Shown piece by piece: positions 13,162 to 24,975 of a stretch of 64,000 nt of DNA. Positions within the stretch are counted from its first letter, which is position 1; the number at the start of each line of letters is the position of its first letter. Both the position numbers and the translations under genes were made by a program. Below the pieces are notes generated by a model. It had not been told where the DNA came from. It made no database searches and saw only the letters and a list, made by a program, of their open reading frames with translations. Source of the DNA: Lactuca virosa (lineage: Eukaryota > Streptophyta > Magnoliopsida > Asterales > Asteraceae). The DNA is taken from NCBI GenBank assembly GCA_928212115.1, contig CAKMRJ010004445.1, forward strand, positions 85,332,785 to 85,396,784, in the 5' to 3' direction.

Positions 13162-13635
13162 GTTGGGTTTTATGGACTTTAACATCCCTATGATGCACAT
13201 ACAACGCTAATGCTTTGGATCTATGTTTTCTCTAGTTATACATGCAATAAAATTATCCAAAGCATGATGCCTACAACTAGCATACAATTTAATATTTGAA
13301 TCATAAAAATAGATTAGATGATTACCTCTTTGTTGTAGCTTGATGTATTTGGCCTTTAAGAACTTAACACCTCAAGTGTGATGCCTCAAATGGTTCACAA
13401 GACACCATAAACAAAGGAGGACTTTGATAGAGAGGCTGGAGCACCAAAATCGGCTATAGTTTCTCTAAGAAGACTAGTGTATATGATTTTCGGCCAAGTG
13501 GTTACATATATATAGTTTTAGAATCCAAGAGTCACATGTGACCCTAATTCTTACACTTAGGCTTATGATCCATAACTCATGTGGACTAACTCTTCATGGA
13601 TTCTTACATAAACTTAGCCCATCATGTCTTAAAGA
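13162..13635 (-). repeat. Fragment of a copia LTR related to the LARD-like element
   Basis: On the plus strand it begins TGTTGGGTTTTATGG. Its order of blocks (ATGCACATACAAC, TTGGATCTATGTTTTC, GTATTTGGCCTTTAAG, GCTTATGATCCATAAC) matches the reverse complement of the LARD-like LTR at 24976-25748, with clear divergence. No primer site adjoins it. The match fades after about 13620, so the fragment looks truncated. Confidence 0.7.
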
Positions 13636-13836
13636 GTTCACGGTCCTAATTTAGGGAAGAACACATGCTGATCTTGATGATTGGTGAGTGTTTGAAGGCC
13701 TTTCTTGGTAAACTAACGAGATGGAAAAGAAAAGGGATGAAAAGAGTGATAAATGGTGTTCTTGAGTATGATACTTGAGAGAGAAGCTCAAGTTCACGGC
13801 CAGGAGAAGAAGAAGTGAATGAAAAAACGCAGCAAA

Positions 13837-13916
<80 letters not shown>

Positions 13917-14139
13917 GATAGTTCACGGCGAAGGAAGGGTTCACGGCCGTGAACATGGTTTGCGGCCGTGAACCTCACTTTGTTGAGGTTTATGGCCCAA
14001 ATGCAATACTCCGAACTCGTTTCCTTAGTGGTTCACTTCTTAACACACAACTCTAACTTATACTAGGCTTAGAACCCTATAAGTTTGACCTTTGGTTGAT
14101 GTTTTTGACTTTACAAGACAGAAATTTCGGGTTGTGACA
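13636..14139 (-). repeat. Start of a minus-strand gypsy LTR
   Basis: The minus strand starts TGTCACAACCCGAAATTTC at 14139, the form of the other gypsy LTR starts here. It contains palindromic GTTCACGGCCGTGAAC (near 13948) and a TA microsatellite. It directly interrupts the pol coding sequence that resumes at 14140. The left end is unclear; it may belong to an element that continues left and hosts Sire1. Confidence 0.6.
13839..13913. repeat. (TA)n microsatellite
   Basis: About 37 uninterrupted TA dinucleotides inside the gypsy LTR start. Confidence 0.98.
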
Positions 14140-14295
14140 AAAGAGCCAGTAGAAATCATGAATAGGGAAATCAAGAGAACCAAGCAAAGTCGTATACCAG
14201 TAGTGAAGGTCTGCTGGAATGCCAAACGAGGACCTGAATTCACCTGGGAACGAGAAGATCAGATGAAACAAAAGTACCCACATTTTTTTCCCTAG
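14140..14295 (+). pseudogene. pol: C-terminal pol remnant (chromodomain) of a plus-strand gypsy element
   Basis: About 50 codons from EPVEIMNREIK to the stop, containing RGPEFTWEREDQM. This is the chromodomain end of chromovirus (Tekay/Del-like) integrase and closely matches the G3 pol end at 57000-57150. Upstream codons are replaced by a minus-strand LTR start at 14139. A polypurine tract and LTR follow within 60 bp, so this is the true 3' end of the gene. The chromodomain directs integration to particular chromatin in this clade. Confidence 0.88.
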
Positions 14296-14343
14296 TTCAT
14301 GAGGGTCTACTTTGGAACTAATTTCGCGACGAAATTCCCTCTA

Positions 14344-14355
14344 ACGGGGGGATGA
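14344..14355 (+). other. Gypsy polypurine tract
   Basis: ACGGGGGGATGA directly before the LTR start TGTCACAAC. The same tract, in reverse complement, precedes the LTRs at 40352 and 56932. Confidence 0.9.
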
Positions 14356-15386
14356 TGTCACAACTGGAAAAATTCTAGATTAATCAACGTCTAAACTTCA
14401 ACTATGTACCCGTAAATTCACAATGTAATAGTCTAGGTAAGCCATTGTAACCTGTTATGAAGTAATAAAGATATAAAATAATTAAGATGAAAACAAGCGT
14501 CAAACATAAAATGTTACATAAACTTTATTTGTATGAATAAAGTGGTAGTAATCGTGACAAGGATTCCGAAGATATAAAGAATATCAAAATCCGAGTTATA
14601 ACGAAGAAATTATGACCTATTGAAGTTTCACGACAAAACCGACACAACGCTGGGTGACGTAAAAAGTGAGTTACAACAAAAATGCTTTTTAGCCTTAGGT
14701 ATCTAAACGAAATTTGTAACATACGTTAAACCGAGAGCATGCATAAAAAGAACGTCCAAATATGACTTCGTATGAGAAAGTTATTATTTTTCTAAGATTC
14801 GGCATAGTAGTGTACAGTCTGAAATTCGAATTAAAGATCGAACGATTTTTAGCAAACACAACCTAACGAGAATCGAAGATCTCGTCAATAGTAGTTCAAC
14901 GGTAAAAAGAAAGACGAAAACGGACATCGTATGAAGAAGTTATGAATTTTTAACGGATTTTTTCTGTCCCGGCCTGTTAAAATATAACTTTAAAAATAAA
15001 TTCAAAATTAGCCGACAGAGTCTAAACGAAAGGTGTAGAGTACGGTCTCACCTACGTCTGGATAAAAAGAACGTTAAAAACGGAGCTCGTATGCGAAAGT
15101 TATGAATATTTGAAGTTTGAGACACAAATTTCGAGGTATGTCCGAAGGCGTACGCCCAGCATACGAGATTACTCCCCGCGTACTCGGAAACTTGGTTTGG
15201 AGCCAACCACATCTCCCCTTCCTTCGTACGGTAGACACGTATTCGCATGATTGACATGTCCGAAGCCCGGAAACCGAACCAATGCCACGTATCTCGGAAC
15301 GCCCCACGTACGAGGGTACGCCCAGCGTATCGGAACGCGTCGCGTCCTCGCAGGTACTCCCAGCATACCGAAGATCATAAACCTCT

Positions 15387-15395
15387 TATAAATAG
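15387..15395 (+). promoter_or_regulatory. TATA box in the plus-strand gypsy LTR
   Basis: TATAAATAG, in the sense direction of the LTR, about 1.03 kb from its start. This is the likely core promoter of the element RNA. Confidence 0.6.
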
Positions 15396-15853
15396 TATGT
15401 GACACCTCCCGGTTTTGGTTGCTACTTTACCATCTCTTTCACTTTAAACACCCTCTCAAGCCACTCTAAAACCCCCCGAAGATTAGGGAACCTCCTTAAC
15501 ACTAGAAGAAATCCCCGGAGCGCCCGAAGTCCCCGAGAAAAGAGACTTTTCGGTTTGAAACTCAGCCCGCGCATAACCCGATTTTTAGCAGAAACTCACG
15601 GTCTGAATCACCCCCTTATCAAGTGATTTCATACCTCTATATTTTACAAGTCTTTTCTATGTTTTTAAGGGGGAGAATACAAGTAATACACAAGAAAATT
15701 TACTTTAAAACACAAACATCCAAATACGTTTATCTTTCTATTTTTATGAAAAAAAATTACTATCAAATTCGTATATTATTACGGGCAAAGTTTTGGTAAA
15801 AACATAACGATACGATAAACAAATACAAGAGACTTCGTTTTATTCAACTAAAT

Positions 15854-15859
15854 ATTATA

Positions 15860-15930
<71 letters not shown>
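15854..15930. repeat. (TA)n microsatellite
   Basis: A TA tract with a few interruptions (ATGTAT near its start and ACATAT near its end) in the LTR. Confidence 0.97.
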
Positions 15931-15935
<5 letters not shown>

Positions 15936-17083
15936 TTGAGTATAACTTGAATCCTATGATAAACTATATAAATATAGTTTACAGAAATTTACTCTTTCGA
16001 AAATCATTGAGCAAACTTTGTGAGACATTATCTTCACTGTACTTTACAAAGTACAAACGAAAGTCCTGTTTTATAACCAGAGTCTCCTGCAAGGAGAGTA
16101 TGATACTTGTGTATAGATCTATACGGGATTGACAATCCCACACCTAAACTGTTAGCTACAGTTAGACCGGTAGGTCTGGGGTGACAAACGTCATAACATT
16201 CCGACGCCTGAAGAACGTCGTGTCAGGCCATCATCGGTCATCAGTACGATTATTGTCACACCCCCAAACTAGAACGGCGGAATCGTTCGGGGGCGGATGA
16301 CTTCTTGGGCAGTATCATAACAATGAATATATTAGCGAAGAAAACAATACAACCATCATAAATATAATTTAAAAGGTTACATTGTTGTATGAGTTACATG
16401 ATTCCAAATACATTACATCATGATGACAAAATGAGTTTTAAGCTTAACGCCTTAGCGTCCCGTCCTCAAAAGCAGTTGATTACATGTTCACTGATTTCCT
16501 GAGAATACAAGTAGTTTTGAAAGAGTATCAACAATTAAGTTGGTGAGTTCATAAGAGTTTTATTTGAGAAAGATGTCGTTTTCCTTATGAAAGTGATAAC
16601 GTGTGAATCCAGAAAATCCAATATTTTCTTTATAAAATGTGAAATGAAAGCTTCTATGTTATGAAATAGTATACCCTAGAAAGACCTATAATTTCATTCT
16701 ATAATTTCCAAGTGTATATAAGTTATATAAAATTTAAGTTAAATAAACCGTCGAATATAATGGGTCTGCCCTAGGCCCACAACCAAACAAGGAACAGAAA
16801 ATAAGGCGGACCCACCAATCCTAAGTCGATCGCGACTAAATTTCTATATAACTCTAGCATATACACTTGGTAATTATAGTTGAAAACTAACAGTTCTAGA
16901 TGATATGTTGTCTTAAAACCAAAGGCCGAAAACGTACTAGTGTTTTCTATGCTATTGGTAGTATATGAAAGTTTAAATCGACATAACTCGTTTGAGTGAA
17001 TGAAATCCCCGTAAATCTTATGTTTTGTTAATACCACATGTGAGTTATTATAACCATGCTATGACCCGAGACGGCCTTGTACA

Positions 17084-17140
17084 CGACGTTCTTCAGGCGT
17101 CGGAATGGTATGACATTTGTCACCCGTAGACCTCGAGGTC
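17084..17140. other. Conserved LTR hairpin pair
   Basis: CGACG...CGTCG (17084-17102) and the perfect palindrome GACCTCGAGGTC (17129-17140). The pair recurs in LTR-B, LTR-C, the plus-strand LTR and the G3 LTR with altered but still complementary bases. Confidence 0.7.
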
Positions 17141-17457
17141 ATACTGTAGCTAACAGCAAGGTGCGGGAGTGTCAATCCCAATATAGATGTATACACAACT
17201 ATCACGGTCTCCCTACAAGAGACTCTGGTTACAATTACAGGACTTTAATGCGCTACTTTAAAAGTATCGTGAAGCGAACGTCTCACAAAATTATTCATTA
17301 ACAGATTTACGTGTTTTGACTGAAAACCCTTTTTGTATTGAACTGAAACATAAACTATACCTATTATAGTTTATCAAAAAGTTTGTATGCAATGGAAATA
17401 AACTTTGTTTATTATAGATAATTACCATATTTTTAAAGGTAAAACCCCTTTTTGTTT

Positions 17458-17461
<4 letters not shown>

Positions 17462-17518
<57 letters not shown>

Positions 17519-17524
17519 CATATG

Positions 17525-17557
<33 letters not shown>

Positions 17558-17576
17558 ATATATATATATATATATG

Positions 17577-17612
<36 letters not shown>
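17462..17612. repeat. (TA)n microsatellite with TG interruptions
   Basis: It lies at the fixed LTR position between TTTTGTTTTCTGA and CCCTTTTTACTAAGT, present in all copies of this LTR. Confidence 0.97.
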
Positions 17613-17614
<2 letters not shown>

Positions 17615-19572
17615 CTTTTTACTAAGTAAAATAACATATAATATAGCAACATATATTTACATAATAATACACACCTTGCTCAACAAGTTACACGGTGTAA
17701 ATGAAATTGTTAACATTTTTCTAGTTTTAACTTTTCTGTTCCTGATATTAGGGAAATTATAGAAAAAGTATCAAAGGTTGACATCAGAATCCGTAAATTC
17801 TGAGAGTTTAAAAAATGTGTCTAGTTTGTTCATATATTTTAGTATGATTTTTAGTGACTTCCAACTTGTGTGAAAATGTCCATATTCACAGACTGGTCCG
17901 AATTTGTTTCTGAAATGATAGGCAGTTTTGTAAAAATCACGATAAATTGTAGAAAATCGTATGGAGATGTGCAAGTAGTCATTTTAAAGGTATGAACCTG
18001 ACCTATTTTCACCTAATACAGTTTTGAAAACTAAAATGTTTAAGTTGTTCAAAACAGTCCGTGAATGGAGTTAAACTTTTCTGATGAAAGCTGTTGTATG
18101 AGTTTAGTTGTGTTCTTGGTGTTTTAACTTGTTTCCCCCCCCCACCCAATAAAACTTAAGAAAAACATGAAAATATAGGGGTATGAACTCACCTTGAGTG
18201 GTTTCAGTAGATGGATGATGAAGAAAAGAAGTTTCCAAGTCAAAAACACTTGGGAGATGCTTGAAGATTCGAAGATCTAGCAACAAATATGATGATATTT
18301 GCGTGAGAAATCCATGACTTGAGTGAAGAAGTGTAACATAATCGAAGGATGAATTTACTTACCAAAAGTGGAGTAAGAACTCAAGAACAGCCCTTGAATC
18401 TCGAGTTTTTGGAGAGAGGAAAAGAGAGAAATGGGTTTACTTTTTGGTGAGAAGTGAAGTCTTAGTGGAGAAGGAAATGTTTCTAGACTTTGATTAATGA
18501 TAGAAGGTGGGGAAACTTGTTGAAGAAGAGTGAAAGGTACAATGAATAGGTGAGGGCTGATGTGAATAGTGACATAAAGCATGAATAATGCCCTGAAACT
18601 GTCATAACTTTATGGGAAAAGTCAATGGACACCTTTATGTACTTGCCTTTGCCCTTAAGAAATGTGGGGATTTTTAATATAAAAATCCTTATAATATCCA
18701 TATTTTATGATCTCGGAAGGTTAATAATAATAAAATATGGCTTTATACGAAAATCCCGTGCGAAAATCATCGAAAACGGGCTTAAAATGAAGTCGGGGTC
18801 GAAAACCGGGTGAAAATGAGAAGTCTGCGAAACTTCTCGGATTTGGGCCGAAGTTCGGTCCCAGCAGCCAGAAACGAAAGTGCTTGGTGAGACCCGAAGG
18901 CGAAGTGGGTCGAGTTTGAACCGAAGGCGAAATGGGGCGAAGGAGGAGGTTCGGTCCGAAGGAATCTTCGGTCCTCCGAAGTTCGGGTTCGGTCCATGGC
19001 AGTTTCGGTCCCTGGTGGTTTCGGTCTTGGTAGTTTCGGTCCCTATAGGCTTCAATTCCTTAAGAGAGGCTTCGGTTCCATAAGAGAGGCTTCGGTCCTA
19101 CAAGGCTATTTTACCAATAATTACTCCGTTTTAAGTGGTTTTTGACCCGGTTAAGGGTCGGGATGACCCGAATGACTATAAAAAGTTAAAAGAGATTTTG
19201 AGAGAGATTTGGGAGAGATTTGGAAGAGAGTTTAGATAGAGAGAGATAGAGTGAAAGAGATTGAGAGAGACTTCATTTGCGACCTTTTTGAGTGTTTGGT
19301 TTTGTAACAGAAGGTTTGTACATCCCGTTAAGCCTTGTTATGATTGTTATACGCCCCTGTAGGGTATGGAATAATGTTTTACCGAGTAGTATCATCACTT
19401 ACCCCGATTAGGGTTTAGAATTTACGAACACGTGAAAACTCTAAGTGGTACTTTGTATTAAGATAGCGAGTTGTACAATAGGAAACAAAATGAAAACCCT
19501 AATATACAAGGGTTAGTTTAGTTGACCGGTTTGACTTGTTTGACTTTGTTTTACTTTGGTTCGACCAAAAAT

Positions 19573-20194
19573 TGTTGGAACCTGAAAGTGAACCTCTAGC
19601 AATCCTAAGTACATATTCCGAAGGGTGTTGGTTCCGAAGGAAAGAGTGCTCCGGAACCTATCCAGAGCTGAAGAGTATTTTGAAGAGGAAGAGGAACGCA
19701 TTCCGGAGTGATCTTAACATCCGGAATGCATGCTGATCCGGAAGAATGCTATTTTGTCTTTTGTCATTTATTATCCTTATATTGATGTAACGTTTCATAG
19801 GATTCAGTTTTTTGTTATATTAGACAATCAGAATGTCAGAAATAGTTCTATTGTCCGGTCCTATGTAAGTTACTTAGTTAATTCACTGTAACATTCTCTC
19901 CTATATAAAGGAGCATTCAATACAAGTTAAGAACGAATCTTTCACTCACTTTTGGCATTAACTCTATCATATTTAAAACATTCTTCTTGTTCTTCATTTA
20001 TTAACTTTACTTTGATCTTTTATTCTCCTTCTTAAATTAATGTCTTGATCATTTGTTGAACTTATTATCTAAGACTTGACTGGTCTTTCCAGTCTTGACT
20101 TGAACTTCGATTAGCAAGCAAACATTGATCTCAAGCATTCACTCAAGGTTTGAGTTTTCAAACCTTGTCCATGCGCATCGATCTTGTTCTCACA
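19573..20194 (+). repeat. Sire2 5' LTR
   Basis: TGTTGGAACC...CTCACA, 622 bp. It holds a perfect 10-bp inverted repeat, GCATTCCGGA (19698-19707) and TCCGGAATGC (19720-19729), and a TATA box at 19912. CCGGA words are frequent. Confidence 0.96.
19912..19920 (+). promoter_or_regulatory. Sire2 LTR TATA box
   Basis: TATATAAAG, about 280 bp before the LTR end and conserved in the 3' LTR (40041). Transcription would begin about 30 bp downstream. Confidence 0.75.
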
Positions 20195-20196
20195 AT

Positions 20197-20208
20197 TGGT
20201 ATCAGAGC
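20197..20208 (+). other. Sire2 primer binding site
   Basis: TGGTATCAGAGC, two bases after the LTR end; it is complementary to initiator tRNA-Met. Confidence 0.94.
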
Positions 20209-20342
20209 TTGAGTGGTTGTCCTTTGAATCCATAAGATCAGATTATAGTTGGCTTGAATTTACCTTGGTATTTCAACCATTTCTGTGATAAGGATAAAAG
20301 TTCTTCTATATACCACTTTAGCTTGAAGATATCTTGAATTCA

Positions 20343-23300
20343 ATGGCTGCTTCTAATCCTCAGCAAATGATTTCAATGCAAGTCGCAAATAGCGTGGGTG
20401 GCCCTACACGTGCCCCATTGCTAGTTGTGGAAGAATATGATCATTGGAAAGTTAGAATGGAAAGGTTTTTACTGGCCAAAGATAAGGTTGAACAAATCTG
20501 GAGATCCGTCAAAGAAGGCCCTCATGTTCCTGTAAGAACAGTTGTAAGAGATGCAGCTGCACAACTCATGCGAGAAGATGCAGCTCGTCCGGCTCCTCTA
20601 ACCGCAGATGATATCGAAAAGTTGCATGCTGATCAAGTTGCCTTCTCAGAAATGGTGTTTGGTGTTCCTCCATCACTCTTTGAGCATATCAAACTATGCA
20701 AATCAGCCAAAGAGATTTGGGACACTCTTCAGGATTTGATTGAAGGTTCCGAAAATATGAAGGACAAGCGTCTTACCTCGGTTGTCAATGATTTTGATAC
20801 CTTCACCACTACTCCAGGTGAATCTGTAGCCTCAGCCTCCAACCGTTACCGAATCGTTGTCAACAACATGACTGCTTATAGGATTGTTCGAACTCCTTTG
20901 GAGTACAATCTCAAGTTCATAAACAGTCTGGGCAAAGGATGGGGAAATGTAAAATCCTGTCTCCAAAGTAATGGCTCCTTAAAAAAGCTGAAGCTTTATC
21001 AACTCTTTGATGAACTTCAAGGCCATGAGTCCAGTGTTGCTCAAACAATAAGGGAACTCTCCGGAGGTCCTCTTGCTCTTGTCAGTCCTTTCGAGTCAAA
21101 CATTTCGAACTCATCCATCTCGGATCCCTTTAAACCTATTGTTCCTTCTGTTCAAACATCCACACCTTCCATATCAACACAAACTTATCCTGCTGATGAC
21201 TCGGAAGGTATGGACTCTGAACTTCGTTTCCAATAGGAATTCACACTACTTTCAATGAAGTACAAACGTCCCTTCAATCCTTCCTACAAACCATACCAAA
21301 ACCGATTCCATGCTCCTCACCAGAACAATCCTCCACCATTTTTAACTCCAGAATCTAAACCATCCGAGAATCCTCCTGCATACAAACCAAACCTTCCTAA
21401 AACAAGCTCTACTTCGGAACCATCTCAGAGTACAAAATCAGACAAACCAAAAATCTTGTGTCATAAATGTGGTCATGCAAGCCACTTTGCCAAAGATTGT
21501 CTAGCTGATGCTCCACAATAACCAAAAATCAAAGACTCAATTTATTATGTCCGAAAAGCACAAGAAATGGCTGAAAGTGAGAAAGCCTTTGTTATTACAG
21601 TCTCAAGAGATGTCGAAGGATATTGGTCCTCCGGGGATGATGATGATGTGATAACTGGAAGGAATATGTGTCTGATGGCAAGACAAACTATTGAATGTGA
21701 TGAAGGTTATTGGTCTTCTGGGTCCGAAGATGAAGATGAGGTTGCTGAACCTCACTACTGCTACATGGCCACTAACGATCCACCAGGTCAAAGCATCGTT
21801 CAGCAGATAAAATCTATGATCTCTGATAATAATTTTGATTTGACTTTATGTGAACCTTATCTGACCCAGATCCAAACAGATATGAACACCATTTATAAAG
21901 CCTATGAGTCTGCCATAGAAGCCAGTGAGAAGAAGGATTGTGAAATAAGTCGACTTAGGTTACGTTTTGAGGATAAAAAATTGAAAATAGAGTCTTTAGA
22001 GCATGAACTTGTAATGTCAAACGATGAATGTATCATTTTGAAAGATAAATGTGAAATCACCTATTCCGAATGTAATGTGTTGATTTCTGATAATAAACGT
22101 CTTAATGCTAAAATAGATGCTTTGCATAATTCTGTCGACATGCTTGAAGCGGACATTCAGATGACTCATAATTTTCGTCATCCATGGTCTAAAGCACCTG
22201 GTCTCGGAAGCGAATTTCCAAAAGCAATTGTTAGTCCCCTAAAGGAATTGCAAAATTTGACATTTATGGGAGAAGTTCCGAACATCAAGCATTCGGACAC
22301 CCCTGTTTCTCCCTTGTCACCCCTTCCGGAGACCACTGATCATTTTGAGTCCCTAATTACTGAGTTCAAACCAATTGTTGTCAAATGTCCTGATTCCACG
22401 TAAATTCCGCCTCTGATAAACCTGGACCTGAATCGGACCACGAAATTTCATTACCGTCTCCCAAATTGTGTAGACTATGTTCCTAGAAGCAATCACACTA
22501 ACAATTGTGTTGTTGAAGAAATTCCTACCATGACAACCGAAACTGATACCTTTGAGGTTGTTTGGGCATCCTTAGATGATAAGGTTGGAAAATCAAGTAG
22601 TGTCTCCTCTGATTCTTGTGATTCAGATTCTTTAGTTGTTTCAAAAACAAAGTTGGTTCCCATTTCTCCTAAGTTTAACAATCCTTCCGCAGGACAAACC
22701 TCAAAGTCATTGCCTCACACTAAGAGAAAACCAATGCTGAATAGAAAGGATATGATAGATCCCAAAGTAGAAGCTAGAAATGCACTTAAGAAGGAAGTTA
22801 AGACTAGACAAAATTCCAGGTTCATTACCAATTCCATTCATAGTCAAAACTCCTTTGCTCCCACTAAGATTCTCAAACGACCTTCCATGTCTCATAGTCA
22901 TGTAGAACCTAAGAAAGTAGATTGTTCTACTCAGCCCAAATCTCACGTGAATGTCTCAAAATCTCAAAACACACCTCCTCGGACAAACTCATCAGTTTTC
23001 ATTGCAAAATCTGATGGCACAATTTTTAAACCAAAATCTACCAATTCAAATATGTCATCAAGCAAATCCTCAAATCAAAAGAAAACCACATCTTCAAAAT
23101 CCTTGAAATTTTTTTTTGTGTGGAAAGTCAAGACTCCCATTAATGAAAACTCAATTCCGGAGGTAACAAAGGTTATCAACACTCCGAAAGTCAAGTGTCC
23201 GAAGCAGACAATTTCGAAACACCAAGTCATTGAATATGACTACTGGATAGATGAGAAGACATTAGCCTTTTGTCTGTTTCCGAAATACTCAAAGAATTCC

Positions 23301-23402
23301 ACTCAGAAACACAAAGCTGTTCGGAAATCGTTGTCTAAGTCCAAAACCTGTGCCTTTGTCCCAAAATCTAATTTGGAGCCTAAAAACTCCATTTCTTACT
23401 AA
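20343..23402 (+). pseudogene. gag: Sire2 gag (broken)
   Basis: I favour the ATG at 20343 (MAASNPQQMI); another lies 9 bp upstream. The copia capsid-type domain comes first (YDHWKVRMERF, EIWDTLQDL, KFINSLGKGW). A zinc knuckle, CHKCGHASHFAKDC, is near 21460-21500. After it are paired acidic repeats (EGYWSSGDDDD and EGYWSSGSEDE) and a coiled coil at about 21900-22170. A basic Ser/Lys-rich tail ends the gene. In-frame stops are TAG 21234-21236, TAA 21519-21521 and TAA 22401-22403, the last probably the product of two compensating frameshifts. TAA at 23400-23402 is the natural boundary before pol, which follows in the same frame after TTTTTGCAG. Confidence 0.88.
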
Positions 23403-24975
23403 TTTTTGCAGGCACTTTGTGCTTCGGAGCAAGAAACAATATGGTATATTGATAGTGCTTGCTCGATGCACATGACGGGGCAGAAGGAATTTCTGCGAGA
23501 CTTAAAGCTCACTCCAAATGCTGGTTATGTAACATATGGAAACAACTCTAATTCAAAAATTCGTTCTTATGGAACTCTCACCAATGGAAACTTCTCTATT
23601 TCACATGTTGCTTATGTAGCTGATTTGAAACATAACTTGATAAGTGTTGCTCAGCTCACTTACTCAAGTCGTCGTGTGGAATTTTGCAAGAAGTATAGCT
23701 ATGTGATGACTAAAGACCGAAAAGAATGTTTGATAAAGTCACTCCGCAACAAGAACATGTACCCACTTGACATCAACATGATTATTGGCAAACCGCAACT
23801 CTGCCTTCTCTCCAAAGTTGTTGCTGACGTCAGTTGGTTATGGCACCGAAGGCTCGCTCATCTGAATTTTCGGTACATGAATGATCTTGTATCAGGCGAA
23901 ATGGTAAGAGGTTTACCTCTTCTCAAGTTTGAAAATGATCATTTGTGTGCTGCTTGTGAGTGTGGTAAGCAGTCCAAGAAGGGACATCCTGTCATTATTG
24001 GAAAATCCATTTCGGAACCTCTGGAACTTCTACACATTGATCTTTGTGGACCTTCCACTGTAGAAAGTCTTCATCATAAGAAATACATTCTTGTGATTGT
24101 TGATGATTTTACAAGGTTCACTTGAGTTTTCTTCCTAAGGTTGAAATCTGAAACTGCCTCAGAGCTCATAAATTTTATCAAAGGAATAGAAGTTCTTATC
24201 AAACTCCCAGTCAGAAGAATCCGAAGTGACAATGGTTCGGAATTCACAAATTCAACCATTGAGAAATTCCTCATAGAAAAAGGAATCGACCATAACTTCT
24301 CAGCTCCCTATACTCCACAACAAAATGGTGTAGTAGAAAGACGCAACAGAACTCTCGTTGAAGCTGCTCGATCCATGCTGAACTTCGCAAATCTACCTCT
24401 TTATCTTTGGGCCGAAGCTGTATCCACTGCGTGCTTCACTCAGAATCGAAGTATCATCAATCGACGCCTCAACATGACACCATATGAAGCAATGAATGGT
24501 CGGAAGCCATCAATCTCGTTTCTTCATGTCTTCGGATGCAGATGCTTCATCAAGAACAATCGTGATCAGCTTACCAAGTTCCAACCTAAAGCTGATGAAG
24601 CCATCTTCCTTGGGTACTCCTCAAAATCGAAAGCTTACAGAGTTCTTAACCGGAGAACTCGTGTTCTGGAAGAAAGTTTTGATGTTACTTTCGATGACAA
24701 CTTTGTTCGGAATTATGGCCCTACTCACATTACAAATCACATCATGGAGTCCGATGCTCCTCCGCCAGGATGTCCGCTCTTGATTCGGAATCTAGATCAA
24801 GACCATCTCTCATTCCAATTCCTGTTTCGGAAGCCCCAGTCTCACAACTCGTTTCCGGTTCTCTTCCAAGTCTCCCTCCATTTGATTCCGAACCGTTTCA
24901 ACCTTCTCAGGTTGAGGAGGAGAATAATGCAAATACCTCTCTTGAATCAAATGTGGATGGCTTCCAAGATGCAGC
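23403..24975 (+). pseudogene. pol: Sire2 pol, first part: protease and integrase
   Basis: The protease motif is DSACSMHMTG; Ala replaces the usual Gly after Asp-Ser. The pre-integrase zinc region (WHRRLAHLNF, CAACECGKQ) and the integrase core (HIDLCGPS, RSDNGSEF, QQNGVVERRN) are in order, so the D,D,E residues are present. Lesions are TGA at 24123-24125 where the family has Trp, and a frameshift near 24760. The LARD-like element interrupts the hinge at 24976; the coding sequence resumes at 32794. Confidence 0.92.

Larger units (their letters stand above)
14356..16253 (+). repeat. Plus-strand gypsy 3' LTR, first part
   Basis: It starts TGTCACAAC after the polypurine tract and stops where LTR-A of the gypsy complex begins at 16254. 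It continues at 55621, giving a single LTR of about 2.43 kb. It has a TATA box (15387-15395), a TA microsatellite and two hairpins (16164-16177 and 16202-16220) conserved in the other gypsy LTRs. The last 5 bases, ATTAT, differ at one position from GTTAT at 55621-55625, consistent with an aged target duplication. Confidence 0.85.
16254..19572 (-). repeat. LTR-A (3' LTR), main part, interrupted by Sire2
   Basis: It starts TGTCACACCCCCAAAC on the plus strand (the LTR end in element sense). It matches LTR-C at 52283 onward, and after the 20.8 kb Sire2 insertion it resumes for 14 bp at 40339-40352, giving 3333 bp. Compared with LTR-C it lacks about 100 bp between two copies of AAACTATACCTATTATAGTTT (near 17355), consistent with deletion between direct repeats. 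Confidence 0.9.

Noticed and set aside
17291..17652. ORFs of alternating Tyr-Ile and similar ones at 13651, 15863, 46110, 46289, 48114, 53399 and 53578
   Set aside because: They are translations of TA microsatellites and end with the tract; no gene.
19175..19275. GA-rich tract as a Polycomb or GAGA-type element
   Set aside because: Low-complexity sequence alone does not support that call; kept only as part of the antisense promoter idea.
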